DNA from: Marinobacter guineae
GTDB taxonomy: Bacteria; Pseudomonadota; Gammaproteobacteria; Pseudomonadales; Oleiphilaceae
DNA: 49,846 nt
Direction: 5' to 3'
Assembly (NCBI RefSeq): GCF_002744735.1
Contig: NZ_KZ319341.1
Coordinates: 1 to 49,846 of the forward strand
The notes under the pieces are model-generated. The model saw only the letters and a program-made list of their open reading frames with translations, ran no database searches and had not been told where the DNA came from. Positions 41,757 through 49,363 of this stretch are shown here, piece by piece. Made by a program: the position numbers and the translations under genes. Positions within the stretch are counted from its first letter, which is position 1. Every line of letters starts with the position of its first letter.

Positions 41757-42056
41757 ATGCAAAAAGATAACCCCAACGCGGAACGCTATATTTCTATTGC
41801 CCGGGCCTGCCTGAAGGCCATTAACGACACCGCCGATAATGCCGGGTCCCGCGAGCAGAAAATTCAGGCGGTTTACGAAGCCATAGACAGCGCCTTTCAG
41901 GCCGAGTTTTCCGATTACCGGCAGTCCGTGGCCATTATGGCAACCGTTCTTGAGCGCATTGCTTCCGGCCAACTGGACAGTGAGAAGGCCGCCGATCTAG
42001 CTCGTAAGACACTGGACCAGCAGCCCGAGAGCACCCGAAACGCGCTGATGCACTGA
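41757..42056 (+). CDS. Small helical protein of unknown function
   Basis: I do not recognise this 99-residue protein. It is predicted helical, with ERYISIARACLKAINDTAD near the start, an acidic middle (IQAVYEAIDSAFQAEFSDY) and a segment ERIASGQLDSEKAADLARKTL near residues 68-88. It has no signal peptide or membrane segment and one Cys. Codon use looks like that of the neighbours. The frame opens at 41640; the ATG at 41757 is preferred because the upstream part contains no ribosome site and lies in the regulatory region. It precedes the pitrilysin-like gene by 34 bases. A genus-specific conserved protein is the most likely category. Confidence 0.6.
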   Translation: MQKDNPNAERYISIARACLKAINDTADNAGSREQKIQAVYEAIDSAFQAEFSDYRQSVAIMATVLERIASGQLDSEKAADLARKTLDQQPESTRNALMH

Positions 42057-42090
42057 CCCCAAAATACATTCATCGGATAACAGAGAGCCT

Positions 42091-44943
42091 ATGAGCACCC
42101 GCATCGCCAGGAAACACCCAACGGAAAGTCAGATGGTACGTCTGTTTACCCTGCTCGCACTCCTGCTGTTCAGCACCTTTACTCTTGCTGCCCAGATTCC
42201 GGAAAAAAGCCCCAATGACGACAACCAGTACCGGTTCATCGAACTGGAGAACGGTTTGAGGGTCATCCTGGTTTCGGACAAGGAAGCAGACAAGGCAGCG
42301 GCTTCGATGAATGTCGCCGTTGGCAGCGGAGACGACCCGGAAGATCGCGAGGGGCTCTCCCACTTCCTGGAGCACATGCTGTTCCTGGGCACCGAAAAAT
42401 ACCCGGCACCTGGTGAATACCAGCAGTTCATCAAGAGCCATGGCGGCCAGCACAACGCCTTTACCGCGTTCCAGGACACCAACTATTTCTTTGATATCCA
42501 GGCTGAATTTCTGAAGCCGGCACTGGACCGGTTCGCCCAGCAATTCGCGGCACCGCTGTTCACTGCCGAACTTGTGGACCGTGAACGCAATGCCGTCCAT
42601 TCGGAGTTCAGCGCCAAACAGAAAGAGGATGGCCGCCGGTTCTATTCCGTTAAAAAGGCCGTCAGCAACCCGGACCATGCTTTTAGCCAGTTTGCGGTTG
42701 GCAACCTGAGTACGCTCGAAAATACCGACGACAACCCGTTGCGGCCGGACCTCATTGAATTCTGGAAGCAGCACTATTCCGCCAACCTTATGTCCCTGGC
42801 GGTTTACGGACCGCAAACCCTGGACGATCTGGAAGCCATGGTGCGTGGGCGTTTTGACACCATCGAAAACCGCAATCTCGAACCCAAGCGCCACATGGCC
42901 AGCCTCTTTGAGCAGGATGCTCTCCCGGCCAAGGTAACCGCGGAAGCACTCAAGGATGTGCGGAGTCTGTCGCTCAGCTTTCCCATTCCCTCGCAGGAAG
43001 ACAACTACCGCACCAAGCCCGCCAATTACGTGACCAACCTGCTGGGCCATGAAGGGCCAGGCAGCCTGTTCGATGTACTCAAACGGTCGGGCCTTGCCGA
43101 AAGCCTGTCAGCCGGCCTGGGAATGGACACCGGCGAGAACGCGACTCTGGAGATCAGCATTTCCCTCACACCGGAAGGGATGAGCCGCCACAATGAAATC
43201 CTGCCACTGGTGTTTGATTACATCGATAAGATTCGCCAGAAAGGCATCAGTGAGCAACGCTTCCTGGAGATGCAGAACCTGGCCCGCATTGATTTCCGCT
43301 TCCGTGAACAGGGCAGCCCACTACATGAGGCCATGCGCCTGGCCAGCCAGCTCATGGACTATCCGGCAGAAGACCTGCTCCGTGCCCCCTGGCTGGTAGA
43401 GCGCTACGCGCCGGAACAATACAAGGACATTCTGAATCGGCTGACGCCGGATAATGTCCTCGCATTCGTTCTGTCGCCTGACCCCGGGCTGGAAAACCCG
43501 AACCGCACCAACTGGTATGAGGCGGCCTGGACCCGCGAGGCACTGGATCCGAAGGCGCTGACAACCCCGCAGCTGCCGGAACTTGCCGCCCAGCTGCAAT
43601 TGCCGTCTGCCAATCCCTTTGTACCAGAAGACCTGGAGATGGTGCCGGGCCAGACCATGGCAAAGCCGACATCACTGGGCTCACTCCAGGGTATGGAGAT
43701 CTGGTTTGCCCGGGACACCCGGTTTGATACCCCCAAGGCCAACGTGTTCATCAGCCTGCGAACACCAGCCGCACAGGCTTCTGCCCGCAGCAATGTACTG
43801 ATTCAGCTGCTAGTGGATTCCATCAACGCCAACCTGAATGCCTGGGCCTACTCCGCCAGCCTGGCCGGTCTGGATTACAGTGTTTATCCGCACCTGCGCG
43901 GCATCACTGTTCGTGTGGGCGGTTACAACGACAAGCTGCACACCCTGATGAACCGGATCCTGCTTCAGGTGGCGTTACCGGAACTGACCAGACAGCGTTT
44001 CGATATTGCCCGACAGAACCTGATCGACAGCCTGCAGAACAAAGCCAAAGACCGCCCGGTTGAGCAGACCTCTGAATTTGTCCAGACCTCCCTGATCGAA
44101 GGAGCATGGAACACGGACGACAAACTCAGGGCGGCACGGGAAGTGACATTCGAGGAACTGCTCTCGTTCTCTGAGGCGGCTTTCTCGCAGGTAGACCCCG
44201 TGATGATGGCCCACGGTAATCTCACTGAAGCTTCGGCCCTTAATCTGGCCCGGCAGATCGACGCAATAGTACTGCGAAACACTGAAAACACGCAGGTAGC
44301 GCGCAGTCAGGTGCGCCAACTACCGGAGCGGGAAACCGAAGTTTCCCTGGCCGTGGACCACCCGGACACCGGCTACACTCTCTACATGCAGGGAGACAAC
44401 ACCAGTTTCGAGGAGCGGGCCCGCTTCCGCCTGCTGGCGCAGATCATCAGCAGTCCCTTCTATGAGGAAATCCGAACCAGCCGCCAGCTTGGCTACATCG
44501 TTTACGCCACCCCCTATGAAATGCTGGAGACCCCGGCATTGGGCTTTGTGGTGCAGTCGCCCTCCGCCTCACAAACCGAGATCGACCAGGCGGTAACGGA
44601 ATTCTCAGCAGTGTTCGAGAACACGCTGGCCGGGCTGACCGATGAGCGGCTGAACCAGGAAAAACAGGCCGTGATCAGCAAACTGCTGGAACAGGACCGG
44701 CAGCTGGGCGAGATATCCAGCCGCTACTGGCGCGAGATTGATCGTGGTGCGGAAAGCTTTGACTCACGGGAGCAACTGGCCGAAGCCGTGAAGAACGTCA
44801 GTCTGCAGGAGCTTCTGGACACTTTCCGGAAGGCCGTACTTGAGCGGGAACAGTCGCTTCGGGTGGTCACCGGCGGCAACGGCCTGCAAGCGGATCGGGC
44901 CCTTGGCAAGTTGACCGAACTAACACCTGTGCCCGCCAGCTGA
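42091..44943 (+). CDS. Pitrilysin-like (insulinase family, M16) periplasmic metalloprotease
   Basis: This 950-residue protease resembles protease III (PtrA), which degrades small peptides in the periplasm. A signal peptide is visible (LFTLLALLLFSTFTLAAQ). The inverted zinc motif HFLEH places His91, Glu94 and His95. The third ligand Glu172 lies 76 residues further on, exactly as in pitrilysins. The inactive C-terminal M16 half is complete, with the substrate-binding region RTSRQLGYIVYATPYE near residue 795. If translation starts at the ATG at 42133 (GGAAAG just upstream), the signal peptide sits at the true N-terminus; the start at 42091 adds 14 residues. It is convergent with the DUF2064 gene. 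Confidence 0.92.
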   Translation: MSTRIARKHPTESQMVRLFTLLALLLFSTFTLAAQIPEKSPNDDNQYRFIELENGLRVILVSDKEADKAAASMNVAVGSGDDPEDREGLSHFLEHMLFLGTEKYPAPGEYQQFIKSHGGQHNAFTAFQDTNYFFDIQAEFLKPALDRFAQQFAAPLFTAELVDRERNAVHSEFSAKQKEDGRRFYSVKKAVSNPDHAFSQFAVGNLSTLENTDDNPLRPDLIEFWKQHYSANLMSLAVYGPQTLDDLEAMVRGRFDTIENRNLEPKRHMASLFEQDALPAKVTAEALKDVRSLSLSFPIPSQEDNYRTKPANYVTNLLGHEGPGSLFDVLKRSGLAESLSAGLGMDTGENATLEISISLTPEGMSRHNEILPLVFDYIDKIRQKGISEQRFLEMQNLARIDFRFREQGSPLHEAMRLASQLMDYPAEDLLRAPWLVERYAPEQYKDILNRLTPDNVLAFVLSPDPGLENPNRTNWYEAAWTREALDPKALTTPQLPELAAQLQLPSANPFVPEDLEMVPGQTMAKPTSLGSLQGMEIWFARDTRFDTPKANVFISLRTPAAQASARSNVLIQLLVDSINANLNAWAYSASLAGLDYSVYPHLRGITVRVGGYNDKLHTLMNRILLQVALPELTRQRFDIARQNLIDSLQNKAKDRPVEQTSEFVQTSLIEGAWNTDDKLRAAREVTFEELLSFSEAAFSQVDPVMMAHGNLTEASALNLARQIDAIVLRNTENTQVARSQVRQLPERETEVSLAVDHPDTGYTLYMQGDNTSFEERARFRLLAQIISSPFYEEIRTSRQLGYIVYATPYEMLETPALGFVVQSPSASQTEIDQAVTEFSAVFENTLAGLTDERLNQEKQAVISKLLEQDRQLGEISSRYWREIDRGAESFDSREQLAEAVKNVSLQELLDTFRKAVLEREQSLRVVTGGNGLQADRALGKLTELTPVPAS

Positions 44944-44948
44944 CAGCC

Positions 44949-45581
44949 TCAGCAGGTGCGGAGAAAACGGGCCCAGTCTTCGGGCTCGTCTACATCCCAG
45001 CGGGGCTCCAGCAAGCAATAGCTGAGCCCCGCAGCATCCAGCCGCTCGCAGGTCTGGGCCAGAACATCCGGCGTCCCCCAGGCAATGTTATCCAGCATTC
45101 CCTCCGCTACCCGTGAAGCACCAATGAGGACGTAACCGCCGTCGTCGGATGGCCCGAGCACAACATCATAATCCGCCAGGCAGGCCACCGCCTTGCGGGC
45201 ATAATCCGGATCAACCGATGGGCAGTCGCTGCCAACCACCAGGGCACGATCATAGTCGCAAAGAGACTGGCTGAGTGCCGCGAGCATCTTCTCCCCGAGA
45301 GTATCGCCCTGCTGCACCCCTTGAACCAGTCCGGCTCCATCCACTTCTTCAAGAATAGAGGCGGCGACTGCGGGGTGATCATCCACCAATCGGTCCCACC
45401 AGAATTCCACCGGGTAACCGGTGGCACACAGGTTGTCCAGCACTGCCAGAGTGAGCGTGATATGGGCTTCAAGAGCGCCAACCGCGCCCAATTCCGGCAT
45501 CAATCGGGTTTTAACCCGGCCGGCTTCCGGCCACTTGGCAAACTGGAGAAATACCGCCGAGGGAGAGTTACTTTGAGACAT
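44949..45581 (-). CDS. TIGR04282/DUF2064 family glycosyltransferase-like protein
   Basis: This protein of about 210 residues has the nucleotide-diphospho-sugar transferase pattern of DUF2064: FAKWPEAGRVKTRLMPELG (about residues 14-32), VVGSDCPSVDPDYA near 117 and GPSDDGGYVLIG near 141. The family is often annotated as arsenosugar biosynthesis. No arsenic genes are present here, so that label should be treated with caution. Starts at 45581 and 45590 are both possible. The gene overlaps the 3' end of the TIGR04283 glycosyltransferase gene by 14 bases, so the two are translationally coupled. Confidence 0.85.
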   Translation of the reverse strand: MSQSNSPSAVFLQFAKWPEAGRVKTRLMPELGAVGALEAHITLTLAVLDNLCATGYPVEFWWDRLVDDHPAVAASILEEVDGAGLVQGVQQGDTLGEKMLAALSQSLCDYDRALVVGSDCPSVDPDYARKAVACLADYDVVLGPSDDGGYVLIGASRVAEGMLDNIAWGTPDVLAQTCERLDAAGLSYCLLEPRWDVDEPEDWARFLRTC

Positions 45582-46275
45582 TACGGACATCCGATCGGTA
45601 GATTTGGGCCAGAGACTCCGGCGATTCACCGCGCCAATAACGCCAGCGCAGCTGCCACATCAGGAAAATCGTCCGCCAGACACCGTGCTTTTGCCAGCGG
45701 CGGCTATCGGTAACGACAGGTTCTTTTATACAGAAGGGACGGGACACCAGGCAAAGGCGGCGTGAAAATTCCACATCCTCCATCAACGGCATCGGGTGGA
45801 AACCGGCAAACGCCTCGAACGCATCCCGGCGCACAAACATCGCCTGATCACCGGTGCAGATTCCCGTCAGGCGGGACCGCTGGTTCATGAACCAGGCAAT
45901 CATCCGGAACACCGGCTGCTGGCCACTCAGGCGCACATTGAACCGACCCCAGGCGTGGCGCGAGCGGGCAAATTCAGCGATATGGTCCAGGGCATTGTCC
46001 GGAAGGCGGGTGTCTGCATGCAGGAAAAGAAACAGGTTGCCCCGGGCCACGGTCGCACCGGCGTTCATCTGAACCGCCCGGCCTTTGTCCGAGACCACCA
46101 CCCGGTCACAAAGCGGCCGCGCCAGTTCGGCAGTGCCATCCGAGCTGCCAGCATCCACCACAATCACTTCATGGCCCTGAGCGCGAATCGGCTGCAAGGC
46201 CAGGAGCGTATCGGTGATACTCGCAGCCTCCATCCACACCGGAATAATCACGCTCAATGAGAAAAGTTCGGGCAA
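45568..46275 (-). CDS. Family 2 glycosyltransferase, TIGR04283 type
   Basis: This GT2-fold enzyme of about 235 residues has LSVIIPVWMEA at its start, the nucleotide-binding stretch VIVVDAGSSDGT (about residues 37-48), the metal-binding HADTRLP near residue 86, and GDQAMFVRRDAFEAFAGF followed by LMEDVEFSRRL near 140-160. The sugar donor and acceptor are unknown. The frame opens with GTG at 46296; the TTG at 46275 has GGAG six bases upstream and fits the family N-terminus better. It forms a pair with the downstream DUF2064 gene, a combination found in many bacteria. It is divergent from tRNA-Arg. Confidence 0.87.
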   Translation of the reverse strand: MPELFSLSVIIPVWMEAASITDTLLALQPIRAQGHEVIVVDAGSSDGTAELARPLCDRVVVSDKGRAVQMNAGATVARGNLFLFLHADTRLPDNALDHIAEFARSRHAWGRFNVRLSGQQPVFRMIAWFMNQRSRLTGICTGDQAMFVRRDAFEAFAGFHPMPLMEDVEFSRRLCLVSRPFCIKEPVVTDSRRWQKHGVWRTIFLMWQLRWRYWRGESPESLAQIYRSDVRNVSK

Positions 46276-46313
46276 AACGCACTCCGTGAAATTCACCGAA
46301 TCTCGGCTGCACC

Positions 46314-46342
46314 TTGAGCCGCAGGGCTGAGGCCGTTATCAT
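46314..46342 (+). promoter_or_regulatory. Promoter of tRNA-Arg
   Basis: TTGAGC (46314-46319, four of six) and TATCAT (46337-46342, five of six) are 17 bases apart, with a GC-rich ACCGCCC after the minus-10. The start of transcription would be about 14 bases before the mature tRNA. Confidence 0.65.
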
Positions 46343-46362
46343 ACCGCCCTTCTCGCGATAAT

Positions 46363-46439
46363 GCCCCCGTAGCTCATCTGGATAGAGCGTCCCCCTCCTA
46401 AGGGGAAGGTAGCAGGTTCGAGTCCTGCCGGGGGCACCA
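46363..46439 (+). tRNA. tRNA-Arg (anticodon CCT)
   Basis: The 77-base gene folds as a full cloverleaf: acceptor GCCCCCG/CGGGGGC, D arm GCTC/GAGC, anticodon stem TCCCC/GGGGA with loop CTCCTAA (anticodon CCT), and T arm GCAGG/CCTGC around TTCGAGT. The CCA end is encoded (46437-46439). It reads AGG codons. Its 3' end is the attachment point of the element to the right. Confidence 0.97.
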
Positions 46440-46442
46440 ATT
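46410..46442 (+). other. Probable left attachment site (3' end of tRNA-Arg)
   Basis: An integrase gene of the tRNA-targeting class begins 185 bases after the tRNA, so the crossover core most likely lies in the T arm and acceptor 3' half. The second copy that would mark the right end is not in the window, so the exact core length is unknown. Confidence 0.55.
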
Positions 46443-46505
46443 CCAGCTCTACCCCGCCCCACAAAAACCCCTGAAAGCCCCGCGCTGCAAGACTTCAAGA
46501 TCAAC

Positions 46506-46605
46506 CATAGCACATACTGTACAGCTATGCACAATACTAGACGTACCCACAAAATGCGGGTACTGTTGCGGGTACTTGGTCACCGATTGACCACTGGTAC
46601 CCGCA
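46506..46605. repeat. Repeated TGCGGGTAC sites upstream of the integrase
   Basis: TGCGGGTAC occurs at 46555-46563 and 46567-46575, and inverted (GTACCCGCA) at 46597-46605. A degenerate inverted copy (GTACCCACA) lies at 46543-46551. CATAGC/GCTATG (46506-46511, 46524-46529) form another inverted repeat. These may be integrase arm sites or regulator sites. Confidence 0.6.
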
Positions 46606-46624
46606 ATGATGCACAGGTGGCGTT

Positions 46625-47884
46625 ATGGCTAGAGAAATCAATAAACTGACCGACAGCATGGTGAGGGCCGCAAAATCCGAAGGCCAAAAAAGGCGCAAGC
46701 TGGCGGACGGTGGTGGCCTCACCCTAGTCATCAAACCCGAATCAAAAGTCTGGTGGTTCCGCTATCGGTTTGGCGGCAAGGAAAAGACATACAGCCTGGG
46801 CAGTTATCCAGAGGTCTCACTGAAAGATGCCCGCGAAGGACGAGACGCAGCCCGCAAGCTGTTGGCTCAGCAGAAAGACCCCGTTACGCATCGCCGTTCA
46901 GAAGGCGCCAAGAATCTTTCAGCCGCCTCCAATACCTTCAAGGCCGTTGCCGAGGACTGGCTCAAGCTCCAGAAAGGCCAGCTTCAGGACAGCACCATAG
47001 ACGTTACCCGCAACCGCCTGACCAAGTGGATTTATCCGCACCTTGGCAGCATGCCAATAACCGAGATTGAGCCGCCTCTGGTTCTGCAGGTATTGCGCAA
47101 GATCGAAACCAAAGGCAAGCATGAAACCGCACACCGGATGCGCCAGAGAATCAGCCAGATCTGCCGCTTCGCCATATCCGAGGGAAGAGCCAGCCGAGAC
47201 CCTGCCGCCGATTTGCGGGGACTCCTGAAAGCGGTACCCGCACAGAACAGAGCCGCCATCACGAAGCCTGACGAACTTGGAGGCCTGCTCAGAGCGATTG
47301 AGGCCTATTCAGGGCAGCCGGCAACCTGTGCCGCCCTGCAGCTGGCCCCGATGCTGTTCTTGCGCCCTGGGGAACTGAGAAAGGCCGTCTGGGCAGAGAT
47401 CGATCTCAAGGGCGGCATGTGGATTATTCCAGGCGGCCGGATGAAAGGAACGCTAAAGGCAAAGCGAGCCGGCCTGGTGTCAGATCTAAAAATCCCCCTG
47501 CCCCGCCAGGCAATCGAGATCCTGAAACCATTAAACCAGCTGACCGGAAAAAGGCCGTATGTTTTCGAGTCGATCAAGCCAGGCCGCCCACTGTCTGAAA
47601 ACACCATCAATACCGCCTTGAGAAGCATGGGCTACGATAGTGAAACAATGGTTGGGCATGGATTCAGGGCCACCGCCTCAACACTCCTGCATGAGATGGG
47701 CTGGCCCCCGGAAATTATCGAGCTCCAACTTTCACACCAGCAGCGCAACCAAGTAGCAGCTGCCTACAACCGATCCGCCCGGATGGATGAGCGAACGGCC
47801 ATGATGCAGCAATGGGCTGACTACCTGGACACTCTGAAGAAAGGTGGCTCAGTTGTGCCGTTCAAGACCAGCAAAGGGTTTTGA
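46625..47884 (+). CDS. Tyrosine recombinase integrase with DUF4102 arm-binding domain
   Basis: This 419-residue P4-type integrase inserts and excises the element at tRNA-Arg. The N-terminal arm-binding domain (about residues 1-90) has LADGGGLTLVIKPESKVWWFRY (shortened). A core-binding domain follows (about 95-190), then the catalytic domain with Arg in FLRPGELRKA near 242, HGFRATASTLLHEMG with the His and second Arg near 345, LSHQ near 370 and the nucleophile Tyr in AAYNRSAR near 381. AGGTGG lies just before the ATG. The gene is intact. It lies 185 bases after the tRNA and just before the unknown gene, whose ribosome site overlaps its end. Confidence 0.96.
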   Translation: MAREINKLTDSMVRAAKSEGQKRRKLADGGGLTLVIKPESKVWWFRYRFGGKEKTYSLGSYPEVSLKDAREGRDAARKLLAQQKDPVTHRRSEGAKNLSAASNTFKAVAEDWLKLQKGQLQDSTIDVTRNRLTKWIYPHLGSMPITEIEPPLVLQVLRKIETKGKHETAHRMRQRISQICRFAISEGRASRDPAADLRGLLKAVPAQNRAAITKPDELGGLLRAIEAYSGQPATCAALQLAPMLFLRPGELRKAVWAEIDLKGGMWIIPGGRMKGTLKAKRAGLVSDLKIPLPRQAIEILKPLNQLTGKRPYVFESIKPGRPLSENTINTALRSMGYDSETMVGHGFRATASTLLHEMGWPPEIIELQLSHQQRNQVAAAYNRSARMDERTAMMQQWADYLDTLKKGGSVVPFKTSKGF

Positions 47885-47886
47885 AA

Positions 47887-48540
47887 ATGAAACTACCAAA
47901 TAGACTTTACTACTCAATACCAGAGCTGGCGGAGCGATGGAAATGCGATATATCTGCCGTGTTGGAATGCATAGTTTGTGGCAGTCTCACTCCGAGCGTT
48001 TTCTTGGAAGATACGCCAGGTTGGGTTATCTCTGAAACGGCAGAGATAAATGTGGATATCGTAAACGAATCGCCAGAGCCTTTAACCGGCGAAGTTTGGT
48101 TTTCACCTAGTAAAGCACTTCTGAAAGGCTCCCAGAATGTAAGTGCAGGTTTGTTCTTTAGTGAATCTCCTGACATTCCGGCCCATAGCAGGGTTATTTT
48201 GCAATCCCCTATCGAAGCCTCCATCGAAACCATAAGCATTCGAAACCACCCGTTTATTCGACTATACGAAGAAACTTTTTCTGGGCCCGAGCTAAATAGA
48301 TCCAATATGATTAATCTCGCCGCGGCCACTACTGAGCGAAACACGCTATACAAAATCATTCTGGGAATGGCGATGGCGAAGTATGACTACAACCCCGAAA
48401 GTCGTAGAAATAGCGCAACGGGCGAGAACGCAGGATCCATCTCTGCTGACCTGGAAGAAGCAGGCCTCTCTGTGGATGCCGACACCATCCGAGAACACCT
48501 GAAAGCCGCATACGCGGCAACACCGCCTGAAAAGAGTTAA
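47887..48540 (+). CDS. Unknown element-borne protein with N-terminal winged-helix-like segment
   Basis: I cannot name this protein of about 217 residues. The N-terminus (YYSIPELAERWKCDISAVLECI, shortened) looks like a helix-turn-helix used by many phage and element proteins. The middle is beta-rich. The C-terminus (RRNSATGENAGSISADLEEAGLSVDADTIREHLKAA, shortened) resembles a segment I recall from many hypothetical proteins on islands. Base composition is visibly more AT-rich than the integrase or the core genes, a sign of separate origin. The ATG at 47887 has AAGGG upstream, partly within the integrase stop region; a TTG at 47881 is less likely. Its stop codon is followed directly by the CCGAATTCGG palindromes. 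Confidence 0.75.
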   Translation: MKLPNRLYYSIPELAERWKCDISAVLECIVCGSLTPSVFLEDTPGWVISETAEINVDIVNESPEPLTGEVWFSPSKALLKGSQNVSAGLFFSESPDIPAHSRVILQSPIEASIETISIRNHPFIRLYEETFSGPELNRSNMINLAAATTERNTLYKIILGMAMAKYDYNPESRRNSATGENAGSISADLEEAGLSVDADTIREHLKAAYAATPPEKS

Positions 48541-48571
48541 CCGAATTCGGGGAACTCATAACCGAATTCGG
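48538..48571. promoter_or_regulatory. Tandem palindromic operators before the AlpA-type gene
   Basis: TAACCGAATTCGG occurs at 48538-48550 and 48559-48571. Each copy contains the perfect palindrome CCGAATTCGG. The period is 21 bases, two helical turns, so dimers bound here would face the same side. The pair lies about 65-100 bases upstream of the AlpA-type gene. Confidence 0.6.
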
Positions 48572-48636
48572 CCAAGCCAATAACTACCGCTGATTAACTG
48601 ACTTCAGTAGACACCACTGGAAGAGGTTAATCAGCA

Positions 48637-48846
48637 ATGACTGAAATACAGAACCCCGCTTCAAACGTAGACCGCCTTTTAAGATACCGCGAAGTCGAAC
48701 AAGTGACTGGCTTTCGCCGTTCAACCATCTATCTCTGGATGAGCAAAGGCCTGTTTCCCAAACCTCTCAAAATTGGCCGGGCCGTCGCCTGGCGGGAACG
48801 TGATATTCAGCAATGGATGCACGAAAGAGTGGAGGCCATGGCATGA
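48637..48846 (+). CDS. AlpA-family transcriptional regulator
   Basis: This 69-residue protein is a compact MerR-like winged helix-turn-helix: RYREVEQVTGFRRSTIYLWM (residues 16-35), then the wing with GLFPKPLKIGRAVAWRERDIQQWM. In prophage P4 and in CP4-57, AlpA-type proteins activate integrase or excision genes and, in Gram-negative phage-inducible islands, early genes. The ATG at 48637 lies just after GAGG-type bases. The stop codon overlaps the next ATG in ATGA. The paired CCGAATTCGG sites upstream are candidate operators for this protein or for a repressor encoded elsewhere. Confidence 0.93.
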   Translation: MTEIQNPASNVDRLLRYREVEQVTGFRRSTIYLWMSKGLFPKPLKIGRAVAWRERDIQQWMHERVEAMA

Positions 48847-49061
48847 ATGTCCGCAAGCCTCTTAAACCAGGCTCCTTCATTCGCAACGGCCGCGAATATC
48901 TGGCCCTCAGCGAAGTCTCACGAGCCCTGAACGTTCCCGCCCACGAAATCACTGACGCGGTTTCCCTCGGAGATCTCCATGTCGAGCGAGTGTCGGGCTG
49001 CAAGGTCGTGGAGCTGGCGGAGGTTATGAGATACATCAGCTTGAGGGAGACCAGGAAATGA
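48843..49061 (+). CDS. Small excisionase-like DNA-binding protein
   Basis: This 72-residue protein has a likely helix-turn-helix (YLALSEVSRALNVPAHEITD, about residues 22-41) followed by a short beta wing (VERVSGCKVVELAEVMRYI). This layout is shared by small excisionase and MerR-like proteins. No family can be named with confidence. Its ATG overlaps the AlpA-type stop codon (ATGA) and its own stop overlaps the next ATG (ATGA), so all three genes are translationally coupled. Confidence 0.75.
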   Translation: MNVRKPLKPGSFIRNGREYLALSEVSRALNVPAHEITDAVSLGDLHVERVSGCKVVELAEVMRYISLRETRK

Positions 49062-49363
49062 AAAAGACGCCCGCCCCTACAGCAAAGCGCCTTTTATCCC
49101 CAAGACAGTATAGAGCACTACGTGAGCTCCTCAAAGGCCACCGGTCGGTACGCGATCTATTCAATAAGGTTAGATGCAATGGTGTTCCGCAGTTGATTGC
49201 AGCACTCAGGGCAAAAGGCCTGGTTATCCATAGCGTAGAAAAAACCGGACTCGATCGGGATGGCCAAAAGATTTACTACGGCGTCTACAGCATTGATGAG
49301 TGCTCTGTGGATAGAGCAACGGAGCTGGTAGAGGAGTACGAACAGCGGGAGGGTTTGGTGTAA
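49058..49363 (+). CDS. Phage-type winged-helix protein of unknown role
   Basis: This 101-residue protein resembles small phage helix-turn-helix proteins: LSPRQYRALRELLKGHRSVRD (shortened) is followed by VPQLIAALRAKGLVIHS, the usual two recognition helices, and a beta hairpin KIYYGVYSID. The last 20 residues form an acidic helix. Proteins like this often sit just before the phage replication gene. It overlaps the preceding gene in ATGA and the following replication gene in TAATG. DNA binding is likely; the target is not known. Confidence 0.72.
   Translation: MKKTPAPTAKRLLSPRQYRALRELLKGHRSVRDLFNKVRCNGVPQLIAALRAKGLVIHSVEKTGLDRDGQKIYYGVYSIDECSVDRATELVEEYEQREGLV

Noticed and set aside
46517..46524. 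LexA (SOS) box before the integrase
   Set aside because: CTGTACAG is only an eight-base palindrome and lacks the ten-base spacing between CTG and CAG of a LexA site.
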